From the NCBI RefSeq assembly GCF_001668625.1, contig NZ_LZLJ01000035.1, positions 1 to 33,836 of the forward strand: a stretch of DNA of 33,836 bases, read 5' to 3'. The translations under genes and the position numbers were made by a program. Below are positions 7,650 through 16,498 of this stretch, piece by piece (the stretch's first letter is position 1; every line of letters begins with the position of its first letter). Below the pieces are notes generated by a model that was given only the letters and a program-made list of their open reading frames with translations, was not told the origin of the DNA and ran no database searches. The stretch comes from Mycobacterium sp. 1274756.6 (GTDB taxonomy: Bacteria > Actinomycetota > Actinomycetes > Mycobacteriales > Mycobacteriaceae).

Positions 7650-8888
7650 ATGAGCACCTCCCAGCCCGGAGCCGCCGACACCGATGTCCTGGTGATCGGC
7701 GCCGGACCGGCCGGGTCGGCGGCGGCGGCGTGGGCCGCCCGCGCCGGCCGTGACGTCCTGGTGGTCGACGCCGCGACCTTCCCCCGCGACAAGGCGTGCG
7801 GGGACGGGCTGACCCCGCGGGCGGTCGTCGAGCTGGAGCGCCTCGGGCTGACCGGCTGGCTCGACGAGCACGTGCGGCACCGCGGGCTGCGGCTGCACGG
7901 CTACGGCGGTTCGGTCCAGGTGGACTGGCCGGGCCCGTCCTTCCCGACGACCGGTAGCGCCGCGCCGCGCACCGAACTCGACGACCGCATCCGGCGCACC
8001 GCCGAAGAATCGGGGGCGCGAATGCGATTGGGCGCCAAGGCCGCCGGCGTGCAGCACGACGTAGCCGGGCGCGTGCGTTCGGTATCGCTGGCCGACGGAA
8101 CCGAAATACGGTGCCGGACACTGATCGTGGCCGACGGCGCGCGTTCGCCGCTGGGGCGCAAGCTGGGTCGCCAATGGCACCAGCAGACCGTCTACGGGGT
8201 GGCGGCGCGCGGCTACCTGGCCTCCCCCCGCCACGACGAGCCGTGGCTGACCTCGCATCTGGAGCTGCGCTCCCCGGAGGGGGCGGTGCTGCCCGGCTAC
8301 GGCTGGATCTTCCCGCTGGGCAACGGTGCGGTGAACATCGGCGTGGGGGCGCTGTCGACCACCAAACGCCCCGCCGAACTGGCGTTGCGGCCGTTGATGT
8401 CCTACTACGCCGACCTGCGGCGCGAGGAGTGGGAATTCGTCGGCGCGCCGCAGAAGATGCTCTCGGCGCTGCTGCCGATGGGCGGCGCGGCCTCCGGGGT
8501 GGCCGGCCCGAACTGGATGCTGATCGGCGACGCCGCCGCCTGCGTCAACCCGCTCAACGGGGAGGGCATCGACTCCGGGCTGGAAAGCGGGCGGCTGGCC
8601 GCCGAACTGCTCGACGAAGCCGACTTCCGTGCGCTGTGGCCGCAGGTGCTGCAGCAGCACTACGGGCGCAGCTTCTCCATCGCCCGCCGGCTGGCCCTGC
8701 TGCTGACGTTCAAGCGGTTCCTGCCAGCCACCGGGCCGGTCGCGATGCGCTCGGCGGCGCTGATGGAGCTGGCGGTGCGGGTGATGGCCAACCTGGTGAC
8801 CGACGACGACGCCGACCTGGTGGCCCGGGCCTGGCGCGGCAGCGGCGCGGTGTCGCGCCTGATCGACCGCCGCCCGCCGTTCAGCTGA
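7650..8888 (+). CDS. menJ: Menaquinone reductase MenJ (geranylgeranyl reductase family)
   Basis: MenJ is an FAD-dependent oxidoreductase that saturates one isoprene unit of menaquinone, giving MK-9(II-H2) in M. tuberculosis (Rv0561c). The 412-residue product starts with the FAD loop VIGAGPAGSAAAAWAA (GxGxxG at residues 17-22), followed by the family motif KACGDGLTPRAV (about 50-61) and the second FAD segment LIGDAAACVNPLNGEGI, which contacts the flavin. Length and motifs match the family. ATG 7650 is in frame directly before the Rossmann strand. It is the first gene of a plus-strand group that continues with the methyltransferase, although the latter has its own strong promoter. Confidence 0.95.
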   Translation: MSTSQPGAADTDVLVIGAGPAGSAAAAWAARAGRDVLVVDAATFPRDKACGDGLTPRAVVELERLGLTGWLDEHVRHRGLRLHGYGGSVQVDWPGPSFPTTGSAAPRTELDDRIRRTAEESGARMRLGAKAAGVQHDVAGRVRSVSLADGTEIRCRTLIVADGARSPLGRKLGRQWHQQTVYGVAARGYLASPRHDEPWLTSHLELRSPEGAVLPGYGWIFPLGNGAVNIGVGALSTTKRPAELALRPLMSYYADLRREEWEFVGAPQKMLSALLPMGGAASGVAGPNWMLIGDAAACVNPLNGEGIDSGLESGRLAAELLDEADFRALWPQVLQQHYGRSFSIARRLALLLTFKRFLPATGPVAMRSAALMELAVRVMANLVTDDDADLVARAWRGSGAVSRLIDRRPPFS

Positions 8889-8918
8889 CGCCGCCCACAA
8901 ACCGTCATATCAAGACCA

Positions 8919-9630
<712 letters not shown>

Positions 9631-9635
9631 GTGCC

Positions 9636-10082
9636 ATGCCCGAGATCGCGCTGCCGGCCTGGCTCAAGCCGATGAACAAGGTCATGGTGGCGATGCAGAA
9701 ACTCGGCATCACCGCCGGCCCAGTCACCGTGTTGACGGTGCCCGGGCGCACGTCGGGCCGGCCGCGCAGCACCCCGATGACCCCGTTCACCGTCGACGAC
9801 CGGCTCTACGGCGTGGCCTTCCCCGGCGCCGACTGGGCCAGCAACGCCCGCGCGGCCGGGGCGGGCACCCTGACCCGGGGACGCAAGTCCCGGCGGGTGC
9901 AGATCGTGGAACTGTCCGTCCAGGAGGCGCGACCGGTGCTGCGGGAGTTCCCCGCGCAGGTCCCGGTCGGCGTCGGGTTCATGAAACGCGCCGGGTTGAT
10001 CCGGGCGGGCACCCCCGCCGAGGTCGAGGCACTCGCCGGGCGGTGCCCGGTGTTCCGGTTCGACTCCCCGGCGGCGCACTGA
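9636..10082 (+). CDS. Ddn-family deazaflavin (F420)-dependent oxidoreductase
   Basis: The 148-residue product belongs to the split-barrel Ddn-like family (nitroreductase family deazaflavin-dependent oxidoreductases). Ddn itself uses F420H2 to reduce quinones and activates nitroimidazoles. The phosphate-binding signature is VLTVPGRTSGRPRSTPMTPF (about 32-51), followed by YGVAFPGADWASNARAAG (about 57-74), both typical. The N-terminal helix WLKPMNKVMVAMQKLG may associate with the membrane, as in Ddn. ATG 9636 is chosen; TTG 9627 would overlap the previous stop codon. The 5-bp gap to the methyltransferase implies a shared mRNA, and convergence with menG leaves 4 bp between stops. The electron acceptor is not shown by the sequence. 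Confidence 0.87.
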   Translation: MPEIALPAWLKPMNKVMVAMQKLGITAGPVTVLTVPGRTSGRPRSTPMTPFTVDDRLYGVAFPGADWASNARAAGAGTLTRGRKSRRVQIVELSVQEARPVLREFPAQVPVGVGFMKRAGLIRAGTPAEVEALAGRCPVFRFDSPAAH

Positions 10083-10086
10083 CCGA

Positions 10087-10779
10087 TCAGCGGGCCGGCT
10101 TGGTGGCGGCGTGCAGCGCCACGATGCCGCCGGTGAGGTTGCGCCAGCGCACGTCGGTCCAGCCCGCTGCGGCGATGGTGCGCGCCAGTGCCGGCTGGTC
10201 AGGCCAGGCCCGGATCGATTCGGCCAGATAGCGGTAGGCCTCGGGGTTGCTGGAGACCGCGTCGGCCATCGCGGGCAGCGCCCGCATCAGATACTCCTTG
10301 TAGACGGTGGCGAAGGGCCGGCTGGTCGGGGTGGAGAACTCACAGACCACCAGCCGACCGCCGGGCCGGGTGACCCGCGCCAGCTCCGCCAGCCCGCGCG
10401 GGTGGTCGGCGACGTTGCGCAGCCCGAAGCTGATCGTGACCGCGTCGAACACCCCGTCGGCGAACGGCAGCGCGGTGGCGTCGGCGGCGATCCGAGGCAC
10501 GTCGCGGCCCGCGCCGGCGGCCAGCATCCCCACCGAGAAATCGGCGGCGACACAGCGCGCCCCGGAGCGCGCCAGCTCCACCGTCGAGACCGCGGTGCCC
10601 GCCGCCAGGTCCAGCACGGTGTCCCCGGGCCCGATGCGCAGCGCCGCGCGGGTGGCCCGCCGCCAGGACCGGTCCAGCCCCAGCGACATCACGGTGTTGG
10701 TCAGGTCGTAGCGCCGCGCCACCGCGTCGAACATCGACGCCACTTCGCGGGGATCCTTCTGCAACGTCGCACGGCTCAC
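10087..10779 (-). CDS. menG: Demethylmenaquinone C-methyltransferase
   Basis: This enzyme performs the last ring step of menaquinone synthesis, methylating demethylmenaquinone with SAM. The 230-residue product has the UbiE-family start [22 protein letters not shown], motif [19 protein letters not shown] (about 53-70), [24 protein letters not shown] and the late [12 protein letters not shown] strand, all hallmarks of UbiE/MenG. It corresponds to Rv0558 (called ubiE or menH in older annotation). GTG 10779 has a -10 hexamer 7 nt upstream that overlaps the stop codon of the preceding glycosyltransferase, so it probably has its own promoter as well as possible readthrough. Confidence 0.96.
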   Translation of the reverse strand: MSRATLQKDPREVASMFDAVARRYDLTNTVMSLGLDRSWRRATRAALRIGPGDTVLDLAAGTAVSTVELARSGARCVAADFSVGMLAAGAGRDVPRIAADATALPFADGVFDAVTISFGLRNVADHPRGLAELARVTRPGGRLVVCEFSTPTSRPFATVYKEYLMRALPAMADAVSSNPEAYRYLAESIRAWPDQPALARTIAAAGWTDVRWRNLTGGIVALHAATKPAR

Positions 10780-10786
10780 CGCCTCG

Positions 10787-10792
10787 ACGCTA
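10787..10792 (-). promoter_or_regulatory. -10 hexamer of a leaderless menG promoter
   Basis: TAGCGT on the minus strand is 7 nt from the GTG start of menG. Its first three bases are the TAG stop of the upstream glycosyltransferase. The identical hexamer and spacing occur before bpoC. Confidence 0.5.
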
Positions 10793-11356
10793 CCGGGTCG
10801 GGCCTGCCGCGACAGCCCGGTAGTGGTCGATCAGCTCGGCGTAGACCGTGGGCCGGTTCGGCGGCCAGAAGTAGACCCGCGGCACCCCGCCGGCGGCCAG
10901 GCATTCCAGCGCCGGCGCGGACGGGGCCAGGGTGCGGTCGGCGCAGCCGTGCAGGTGCCGCAGCCACACCCGGCCCGGGTGCGAGCCGGCCGGGCCGGGC
11001 TGGCACACCGCCACCGTCGGCACGCCCAGGCGCCGCGCGACCCGCAAACCGCCGTAGCCGAGCAGCCCGGGGCTGGCCACATGCACCACGTGGGGCCGGA
11101 ATCCGCGCAGCACGCCCAGCAGCCGCGGGCGGGGCAGGCCGTGCAGGGCGCCGTCGCGGCCGCGCAGCACCGGCACCCGGTGCACCCGGATGCCGTCGTG
11201 GACACGGTCGGCGCGCCGCTGCCCGCGCGGGTTGTCCGGTGCGACCACCAGCACCTCGTGGTCGTCGTCGCGCAGCCGGTCGATCAGCTGCAACACCGAA
11301 TCGCTGACCGGGTCGCGCTGGGGTGGGAAACTCTCGGTGATGATCGCCACACGCAT
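10790..11356 (-). pseudogene. Truncated MgtA-like GT4 glycosyltransferase lacking its C-terminal domain
   Basis: The 188-residue product matches the N-terminal domain of the mannosyltransferase MgtA (Rv0557, 378 residues), which acts in lipomannan-related glycolipid synthesis. Clear family segments are MRVAIITESFPPQ, VLVVAPDNPRG, RVHRVPV, DPVVH-like HVVHVASPGLLGYGGLRVARRLGVPTVAV and ADRTLAPSAPALECLAAGGVPRV. After VPRVYFWPPN the sequence jumps to [12 protein letters not shown], which resembles the extreme C-terminus of MgtA. About 165 residues, the whole nucleotide-sugar-binding domain with its EX7E motif, are missing without a frameshift. The acceptor loop (usually QTDVPGFA) and the NGV loop are also altered. 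It is unlikely to be an active GT-B enzyme. I call it a pseudogene, but an intact reading frame leaves a non-catalytic role open. ATG 11356 aligns with the family start. Confidence 0.75.
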
Positions 11357-11477
11357 AATGCCGATGTTCGGTGGCGGGAATGTCGATAAGGTTGCCGGAC
11401 GGCATACGGGGTGCGACCGGTTGCGAAGCATCCCGTGTCCGGCGACGACGCAGACAGCGACGAAGAGAGGTATTGGC

Positions 11478-12122
11478 ATGCGGTACCTGTGGGCGGCAGT
11501 CGTGGTTGCGCTGGGTTGCCTGGTCATCGGGCCAGCGCACGCCGACGCCGCACCGGCGACCACGGTGACCGCCGACGGGTTCAGCGTGCTGCTGGGCTCG
11601 CCCGACGCGCCGGTGCAACTGGAGATCTTCTGCGAGCCGCAGTGCCCGGTCTGCGCCCAGTTCGAGGACGCCTCCGGCGGTGCGCTGGCCCACCGGATCG
11701 GCAGCGGCGAGCTCGCGGTGACCTACCGCTGGCTGACCTTCCTGGACCAGAAACGCGGCACCGACAAGTCCGACCGGATCGCCAACGCGCTCATCCTGGC
11801 GGCCGATCCGACCACCGCGCCGACCGCCTACCAGGGTTTCGTCAACGAGATCTACCGCCAGCAGGACCCGCACAGCCCCCGGCCCAACGCCGCCGAGCTG
11901 GCCACGATGGCCGCCCGCAGCGGCGTGGGCGGGATGGCGATCGCCCGCATCGCCATCGACCTGCCCGCGGTGGACACCGCCGCGATGAACGCCGCCAACA
12001 TGGAGCGGCTCAAGCAGGTCAACCCGGACAACCCGGGCACGCCCACGGTGTACAACCTCGGCACCCACACCGTGGTGGACGCTCAGGATCCCGGCTGGCT
12101 CGACGCCCTCTTCGCGTCGTAG
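11478..12122 (+). CDS. Secreted DsbA-like thiol-disulfide oxidoreductase
   Basis: The 214-residue product begins with a signal peptide (residues 1-22; hydrophobic core LWAAVVVALGCLVIG, likely cut after AHA). The mature protein is a thioredoxin fold with CPVC (Cys56, Cys59), an extra Cys52 just before it, and a cis-Pro loop GTPTVYNLG near the end. The DsbA/DsbG-like helical insertion lies between these. It should form or isomerise disulfides in exported proteins. ATG 11478 has GAGAGG about 7 nt upstream. The gene is divergent from the truncated glycosyltransferase and overlaps the DUF3592 gene by 40 bp at the 3' end. It is not part of the M. tuberculosis version of this locus as I recall it. 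Confidence 0.85.
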   Translation: MRYLWAAVVVALGCLVIGPAHADAAPATTVTADGFSVLLGSPDAPVQLEIFCEPQCPVCAQFEDASGGALAHRIGSGELAVTYRWLTFLDQKRGTDKSDRIANALILAADPTTAPTAYQGFVNEIYRQQDPHSPRPNAAELATMAARSGVGGMAIARIAIDLPAVDTAAMNAANMERLKQVNPDNPGTPTVYNLGTHTVVDAQDPGWLDALFAS

Positions 12123-12637
12123 CGGTCCACCCAGGTCTCGGCCAGCGCCAGCAGCCCCAGCAGCGCCGCGGCCACCAGCCAGCCCAGCACCGCGACGGAG
12201 CCGGCCGGGATGACCGCCAGCCGGGCGTTGCGGTCCTGCACCCGGACCAGGTCGGGGTTGGATTTGGCGTATTCGACGTAGATTCGCATGCCGGTGGCCA
12301 ACTCCGAGGGGTAGAGCACCCCGAGTTCGGGCCGGTAGGTGATGCGGTCGGGGGTGACGAACTCGATCGTCGAGCGCCGCGGCCCGGCGTTGAGCACCTC
12401 GGCCTGCGCCACCCCCCTGTCGTGTTCGATGGTCAGGTCGTTGCGCCAGGCGCCGGCCACCAGCAGCACCGACTGCAAGGTGACCACGCCCGCGAGAATG
12501 AGCACCGTGATCCGCGACCAGCGCAGCGCCCGTCGTCCCCAGGTGTTGGGCCCGGCCACCGCGCGGCCGTGAATGAGGATGCGGCCCACCGTTTTTGCGC
12601 GCACGATCAGCCGCGCCAGGCGCCGGTCGACGCTCAC
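12083..12637 (-). CDS. DUF3592 membrane protein (Rv0556 homologue)
   Basis: The 184-residue product has two membrane segments, [20 protein letters not shown] (about 44-63) and [26 protein letters not shown] (about 140-165). Between them is an extracytoplasmic domain of the DUF3592 type containing [24 protein letters not shown]. Its GTG start overlaps the menD stop in the 4-bp GTGA arrangement, so translation is probably coupled to menD. The same pair is adjacent in M. tuberculosis (Rv0555-Rv0556). The function is unknown; constant linkage to menD suggests membrane quinone metabolism but does not prove it. The long 3' overlap with the convergent DsbA-like gene is unusual. Confidence 0.88.
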   Translation of the reverse strand: MSVDRRLARLIVRAKTVGRILIHGRAVAGPNTWGRRALRWSRITVLILAGVVTLQSVLLVAGAWRNDLTIEHDRGVAQAEVLNAGPRRSTIEFVTPDRITYRPELGVLYPSELATGMRIYVEYAKSNPDLVRVQDRNARLAVIPAGSVAVLGWLVAAALLGLLALAETWVDRYDAKRASSQPGS

Positions 12638-14271
12638 AGCGCCGCCTTGATGGCGGCGTGCAGAGCGCGCAGCGAGGATCGGTCGGCCTTGACCTCCAGC
12701 ACCCGCAGGCCGGCCGCGGGCTCGGCGAGAGCGGCAGGCAGCTCGGCGATCTCGAGCTGACGGGAGTCCACGTGGTAGGCGCGGCACAACGCGCCCACGT
12801 CGACGTCGTGCGGGGTGCCGAAGATCCGCGAGGACACGTCGTGGAATCGGGGGTCGCCCTGTTCGAGCAGTTCGAAGATGCCCCCGCCGTTGTCATTGGA
12901 GACCACAATGGTCAGCTGCTGGGGGGTCGGCTCGGTCGGCCCGATGAGCAGCCCGGAGCTGTCGTGGACGAAGGTCAGGTCCCCGATGAGCGCGAGCGTG
13001 CGTCCGCCGGTGGCACGTTCATGCGCCAGCGCCGCACCGATCGCGGTCGACACGGTGCCGTCGATGCCGGCGACCCCGCGGTTGGAGCGCACGGTGATGC
13101 CGGTGGCGTCCAGCCCGACCAGGGCGGCATCGCGCACCGGGTTGGAGGCTCCGAGCACCAGCTGGTCCCCGGGGCGCAGCGCGTCGGCCACCGCCGCGGC
13201 GACGTGCAGTCCGGTGGTCAGCGGATGGTCGGCCAGCTGGCTGCGCACCGCACGCACCGCGTCGGTGTGCAGCGCCGCGCAGCGGCGCAGCCAGGCCGGG
13301 TCCGGGGTGCCGGCGAGGACGGCGCGGGTGCCGGTGGCCCGGGAGTTGCCCGACACGTCCGGCCAGCGCGGCCCGGTGGTCAGCGCGTACACCGCCACGG
13401 TGGGGTCGGCCAGCAGCGCCGAGACCGGCCGGTGCAGGGTGGGCCGGCCGAGCATGATCACCTGCTGCGGGCGCAGCAGCGGCAGGGCCAGCGGGTGCAG
13501 CGGGGTGGCCGGCGGCGGCGCGGTGGGTTCGGCGACGGTGGGCAGCGCCGCGAGGTTCGGGTGGATTCCGGCGCCGTGTCCGGCGATGACGACGGTGTCG
13601 GCGGTGACGTCGATCGGCAGTGGTTGGTCGAAGCTGACCGGCGGGGAGTCGGTCCAGGGCCGGCCGCCGGGCCGGCCGGCCGGGAGGTCGCCGTGGTCGT
13701 CGGTGTCGGGCACCAGTGGTTCGCGCAGCGGGATGTCGAAGTGCACCGGGCCGGCGTTGGCGGTGCGGGCGCCGGTGGCCGCGGCCAGCACCCGGCAGGT
13801 CGCCGAGCGCCAGGTGGCGTTGAGGGCGTCCAGCCGTTCCGGGGCGTCTTCGGCCAGCCCCAGGCTGACGGTGGCGCGCAGCTGGGTGCCGAAGTAGCCG
13901 AGCTGCTCCATGGTCTGGTTGGCGCCGGTGCCGAGCAGTTCGTAGGGCCGGTTGGCGCTCAACACGATCAGCGGGACCCGCGCGTAGTTGGCCTCCACCA
14001 CCGCCGGGCCGAGGTTGGCCACCGCGGTGCCCGACGTCATCGCCACGCACACCGGCGCCCCGGCGGCCGCCGCGAGGCCGACCGCGAGGTAACCGGCGGT
14101 GCGCTCGTCGATGCGCACGTGCAGCCGCAGCCGCCCGGCGGTGTCGGCGTCGGCCAGCGCGAAGGCCAGCGGCGCGTTGCGCGAGCCCGGGCAGAGCACG
14201 ACGTCGCGCACCCCGCCGCGGATCAGTTCGTCGACGACGACGCGCGCCTGAGCCGTCGAGGGATTCACCAC
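12634..14271 (-). CDS. menD: SEPHCHC synthase MenD
   Basis: MenD is the ThDP-dependent enzyme that joins 2-oxoglutarate to isochorismate, the first committed step of menaquinone synthesis. The 545-residue product has [16 protein letters not shown] (about 24-39), the catalytic Glu in [15 protein letters not shown] (Glu56), the ThDP-domain segment [15 protein letters not shown] (GD at 430-431) and NDNGGGIF (from 459). The size matches the mycobacterial enzyme (Rv0555). The reading begins GTG GTG; the first, at 14271, lies 6 nt below a TANNNT hexamer and is chosen. It leads a two-gene unit with DUF3592. Mycobacterial MenD is known to be inhibited allosterically by the downstream metabolite DHNA; I did not verify the binding residues. 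Confidence 0.97.
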   Translation of the reverse strand: MVNPSTAQARVVVDELIRGGVRDVVLCPGSRNAPLAFALADADTAGRLRLHVRIDERTAGYLAVGLAAAAGAPVCVAMTSGTAVANLGPAVVEANYARVPLIVLSANRPYELLGTGANQTMEQLGYFGTQLRATVSLGLAEDAPERLDALNATWRSATCRVLAAATGARTANAGPVHFDIPLREPLVPDTDDHGDLPAGRPGGRPWTDSPPVSFDQPLPIDVTADTVVIAGHGAGIHPNLAALPTVAEPTAPPPATPLHPLALPLLRPQQVIMLGRPTLHRPVSALLADPTVAVYALTTGPRWPDVSGNSRATGTRAVLAGTPDPAWLRRCAALHTDAVRAVRSQLADHPLTTGLHVAAAVADALRPGDQLVLGASNPVRDAALVGLDATGITVRSNRGVAGIDGTVSTAIGAALAHERATGGRTLALIGDLTFVHDSSGLLIGPTEPTPQQLTIVVSNDNGGGIFELLEQGDPRFHDVSSRIFGTPHDVDVGALCRAYHVDSRQLEIAELPAALAEPAAGLRVLEVKADRSSLRALHAAIKAAL

Positions 14272-14277
14272 CGGTAT

Positions 14278-14283
14278 AGCCTA
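14278..14283 (-). promoter_or_regulatory. -10 hexamer of a leaderless menD promoter
   Basis: TAGGCT on the minus strand is 6 nt from GTG 14271. No ribosome-binding site is visible. The 102-bp gap to bpoC holds no other feature I can support. Confidence 0.5.
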
Positions 14284-14373
14284 AGGCGTGACGGAGAACA
14301 CCGGCCGACGCTCGGGATCGGGCGCCCGGGTGCAGGCTGAGGGCGCGCCGGTTCTTCCTGGGGCTATCTCGGG

Positions 14374-15159
14374 CTATTTCGTGGCGGCGAAGAACTCCAG
14401 CGCCGCGGCGTTGACCGCCTCGGGCGCTTCGATGAAGCCGAGGTGCCCGGTGTCGGGGATCTCCCGGTAGCGCCCGTTGGGGAGGGCGTCGGCGACCTCG
14501 CGGCTCAGATGCGGCGGCAGCACGACGTCGTCGGCGAAGCCGAGCACCAGTACCGGCTGGCGGATCGCGGTGTAGGCGGGCAGCCGGTTGGTCTCCGGGG
14601 CCACACCGAGTTGGCAGCGCAGTCCGGGGGTGCGCGGGGTGGGCCACATGGTGAACATGGCGATCCAGTCGGCGACCGCGTCGTCGTTGTTCAGCGTTTT
14701 CGGTGAAAAGCTCTCCAGCAGGCGGATTTTGGCGCCGTACTCGGCGGGGAGCTGCACGTCGGTGTCGGCCAGCTGCTTTTCGGCGGACCGGAAGAAGGTG
14801 CGCGCGGCGTCCTCCCGCCCACGGGTGGCCATCAGCACCGCCGAGTGCACCAGTTCGGGGCGGGCCAGCATCAACTCCTGGGCGATGTAGGCACCCATCG
14901 AGACGGCCACGATGCGCACCGGGCCGCCGACCACGTTTTCGATCAGCGCGGCGGTGTCGGCGACCATGGTCTCGGTGGTGAACCCGTCGGCGTTGGCGGT
15001 GGCGCCGATGCCGCGGTTGTCGAAGGTGATGACGCGGTAGCCGGCGAACAGGAACGCCTTCGCTTGGAACAGGTGCCAGCCGCGGCCCGCGCCGCCACTA
15101 CCCGCGATGAACAGCACCGGCTCGCCGGTGCCACGGTCGTCGTAGGCGAGGTTGGTCAC
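14374..15159 (-). CDS. bpoC: Alpha/beta hydrolase BpoC
   Basis: The 261-residue product is an alpha/beta-hydrolase very similar to BpoC (Rv0554). It has the oxyanion region VLFIAGSGGAGRGWH, the nucleophile elbow VSMGA (Ser), the acid in GFADDVVLPP and the His in DTGHLGF, so the catalytic triad is complete. BpoC was annotated as a non-haem peroxidase. Its place between menD and menC also raises the possibility of the MenH step (SHCHC synthase), for which mycobacteria lack an obvious candidate; this is inference. GTG 15159 matches the start of the homologue (VTNLAYDDRGTG) and has a -10 hexamer 7 nt upstream. Confidence 0.92.
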   Translation of the reverse strand: MTNLAYDDRGTGEPVLFIAGSGGAGRGWHLFQAKAFLFAGYRVITFDNRGIGATANADGFTTETMVADTAALIENVVGGPVRIVAVSMGAYIAQELMLARPELVHSAVLMATRGREDAARTFFRSAEKQLADTDVQLPAEYGAKIRLLESFSPKTLNNDDAVADWIAMFTMWPTPRTPGLRCQLGVAPETNRLPAYTAIRQPVLVLGFADDVVLPPHLSREVADALPNGRYREIPDTGHLGFIEAPEAVNAAALEFFAATK

Positions 15160-15166
15160 GGTGGTG

Positions 15167-15172
15167 ACGCTA
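15167..15172 (-). promoter_or_regulatory. -10 hexamer of a leaderless bpoC promoter
   Basis: TAGCGT on the minus strand is 7 nt from GTG 15159. The combination of this box with the hairpin at 15229-15276 suggests that bpoC is transcribed separately from the upstream ketoreductase gene. Confidence 0.45.
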
Positions 15173-15228
15173 CGCGACCATGCCCCCCTGCTCCCACCGC
15201 CGCCCCACCGCGTCCCCGCCGCCTCGAC

Positions 15229-15276
15229 CGTGAAGCCATGTTCACACTCGGCGCCGAACGTGAACATGGCTTCACG
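15229..15276. terminator. Long intergenic hairpin, copy 1 of a repeated element
   Basis: The arms at 15229-15245 (CGTGAAGCCATGTTCAC) and 15260-15276 are perfect 17-bp reverse complements. The 14-nt centre contains the further palindrome TCGGCGCCGA, so almost the whole 48 nt can fold. It lies 31-78 nt past the stop of the ketoreductase gene and 70 nt before bpoC, the position of a terminator. There is no T-tract, as is common in mycobacteria. A related element is at 19234-19295. Confidence 0.7.
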
Positions 15277-15306
15277 TCGGGTGGGCGCGCGACCAGGTGG
15301 GCGGTT

Positions 15307-16452
15307 CTACAGCTTCTTGACCCCGCGCACGATCCGGTAGAACGGGCCGGTGGCCGCCAAGCCGTTGCGCAGGCTGCGTTGCATCAGGCTGAAATTGGTC
15401 AGCACCAGGTAGCGCACGCCGCGGTCGCGCCATTCGGCGGCTTGTTCGAGGGCTTCGCCGACGGTGCCGACCAGCCCCATATCGTGCATGACCGCCGGGG
15501 TCACCCCCTTGGCGTAGGAGAGCGCGGTCTGCTCGTCCCACTCCTGGGGCAACAGGTCCTGCGCACCGGCGAAGCCCACCCCCAGCGGATGCTGCGCGTC
15601 ATGCGCGGCGAAGAACTCATCGGAGGCTGTGAGGGTGCCGGCTTTGAGGATCTCCGAGTCGAGTGCCTCATCGACCTCGGCGGTGGAACGCCCGGTGACG
15701 ACCCCGATCCACTTGGCCGGCAGCACCGACATCGGGTCGCGGCCGGCGTCGGAGGCCGCCGCGCGGACAGCGTCGAGCCCGGCGGCGTACTCGGTCGGAG
15801 TTTGTGGAAAGGCCGGAAAATAGGCATCGCCGTAGCGGCCGGCGGCACGCAGCATCCGCGGGCCGTGGGCCCCGATCCACAGCTGCGGCCGGGTCCCGCG
15901 GTACGGCGGCAACGCGAACATCGCGTTGCGCAACGGAAAGTACGCCGACTCCCGGGTGACCGGTTCGCCGTTGCTGTCCCACAACGCCCGGATCGTGGCC
16001 AAGCCCTCTTCGAACCGGGCGACCGGCTTGGACCACTCGACGCCGTAGGGCTCGTTGCCTTCCCGCTCGCCCGGACCGATGCCCAAGATGGCGCGGCCGC
16101 GGCTGAGCAGATGCAGGGTCGCGGCGGCCTGCGCGGTGACCGCCGGGTTGCGCCGACCGGTGTCGGTCACGCCCACACCGAGTTTCAGCCGGGCGACCCG
16201 GTTACGCGCCGACACGCGACCCAACATGGTCCACGGCTCCAGGCACGCGTCGGCCGACGGGAGATACTTCGCCCACGCGCAATATTCGGGCCTCCACAGC
16301 GACCGCGGGAATAGCGCGTTGAGGTGATCGGGCACCCAGAATGAGTCGACCCGGCCGGCTGCCGCACCCAGGTAGCTGGCTCGGGTGAAGGTGTCGGCCG
16401 ACGGGCGACCGGCGACGATCATGTCCATCACGCCTACCCGCATGCCAGCCAT
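15307..16452 (-). CDS. F420-dependent ketoreductase of the LLM family, fPKR-like
   Basis: The 381-residue product is a luciferase-like monooxygenase-fold enzyme of the F420-dependent group. It strongly resembles the phthiodiolone/phenolphthiodiolone dimycocerosate ketoreductase (Rv2951c, also 381 residues as I recall). Shared segments include FWVPDHLNALFPRS, TDTGRRNPAVTAQAAATLHLLSRGRAILGIG, GEREGNEPYGVEW and SDAGRDPMSVLPA. In pathogenic mycobacteria that enzyme reduces a keto intermediate of the PDIM/PGL lipids, but no PDIM genes are near. The true substrate here may therefore differ. ATG 16452 gives the family length. The gene follows menC after 46 bp in the same direction and ends before a strong hairpin, suggesting a menC-ketoreductase transcript. 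Confidence 0.88.
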   Translation of the reverse strand: MAGMRVGVMDMIVAGRPSADTFTRASYLGAAAGRVDSFWVPDHLNALFPRSLWRPEYCAWAKYLPSADACLEPWTMLGRVSARNRVARLKLGVGVTDTGRRNPAVTAQAAATLHLLSRGRAILGIGPGEREGNEPYGVEWSKPVARFEEGLATIRALWDSNGEPVTRESAYFPLRNAMFALPPYRGTRPQLWIGAHGPRMLRAAGRYGDAYFPAFPQTPTEYAAGLDAVRAAASDAGRDPMSVLPAKWIGVVTGRSTAEVDEALDSEILKAGTLTASDEFFAAHDAQHPLGVGFAGAQDLLPQEWDEQTALSYAKGVTPAVMHDMGLVGTVGEALEQAAEWRDRGVRYLVLTNFSLMQRSLRNGLAATGPFYRIVRGVKKL

Positions 16453-16498
16453 GCCGTTCAGGTTTCTCCGGCTTGTCGGCGGCAACTAGAGCAGGCGG

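Noticed and set aside
7628..7792. Longer GrcC1 starting inside menJ
   Set aside because: The extra 55 residues are antisense to the menJ start and absent from the family.
6825..8900. Very long open frame on the minus strand opposite menJ and grcC1
   Set aside because: It lies in a shadow frame of two certain genes, is rich in Arg/Gly/His as expected for antisense frames in GC-rich DNA, and has no recognisable domain.
10776..12908. 710-codon open frame on the minus strand across menG, the glycosyltransferase and the DsbA-like gene
   Set aside because: Composition is typical of a shadow frame and it covers several genes with clear homology.
15160..15306. N-terminal extension of bpoC through the hairpin region
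   Set aside because: The extended reading would translate the inverted repeat; homologues begin at the chosen GTG, which has its own -10 hexamer.
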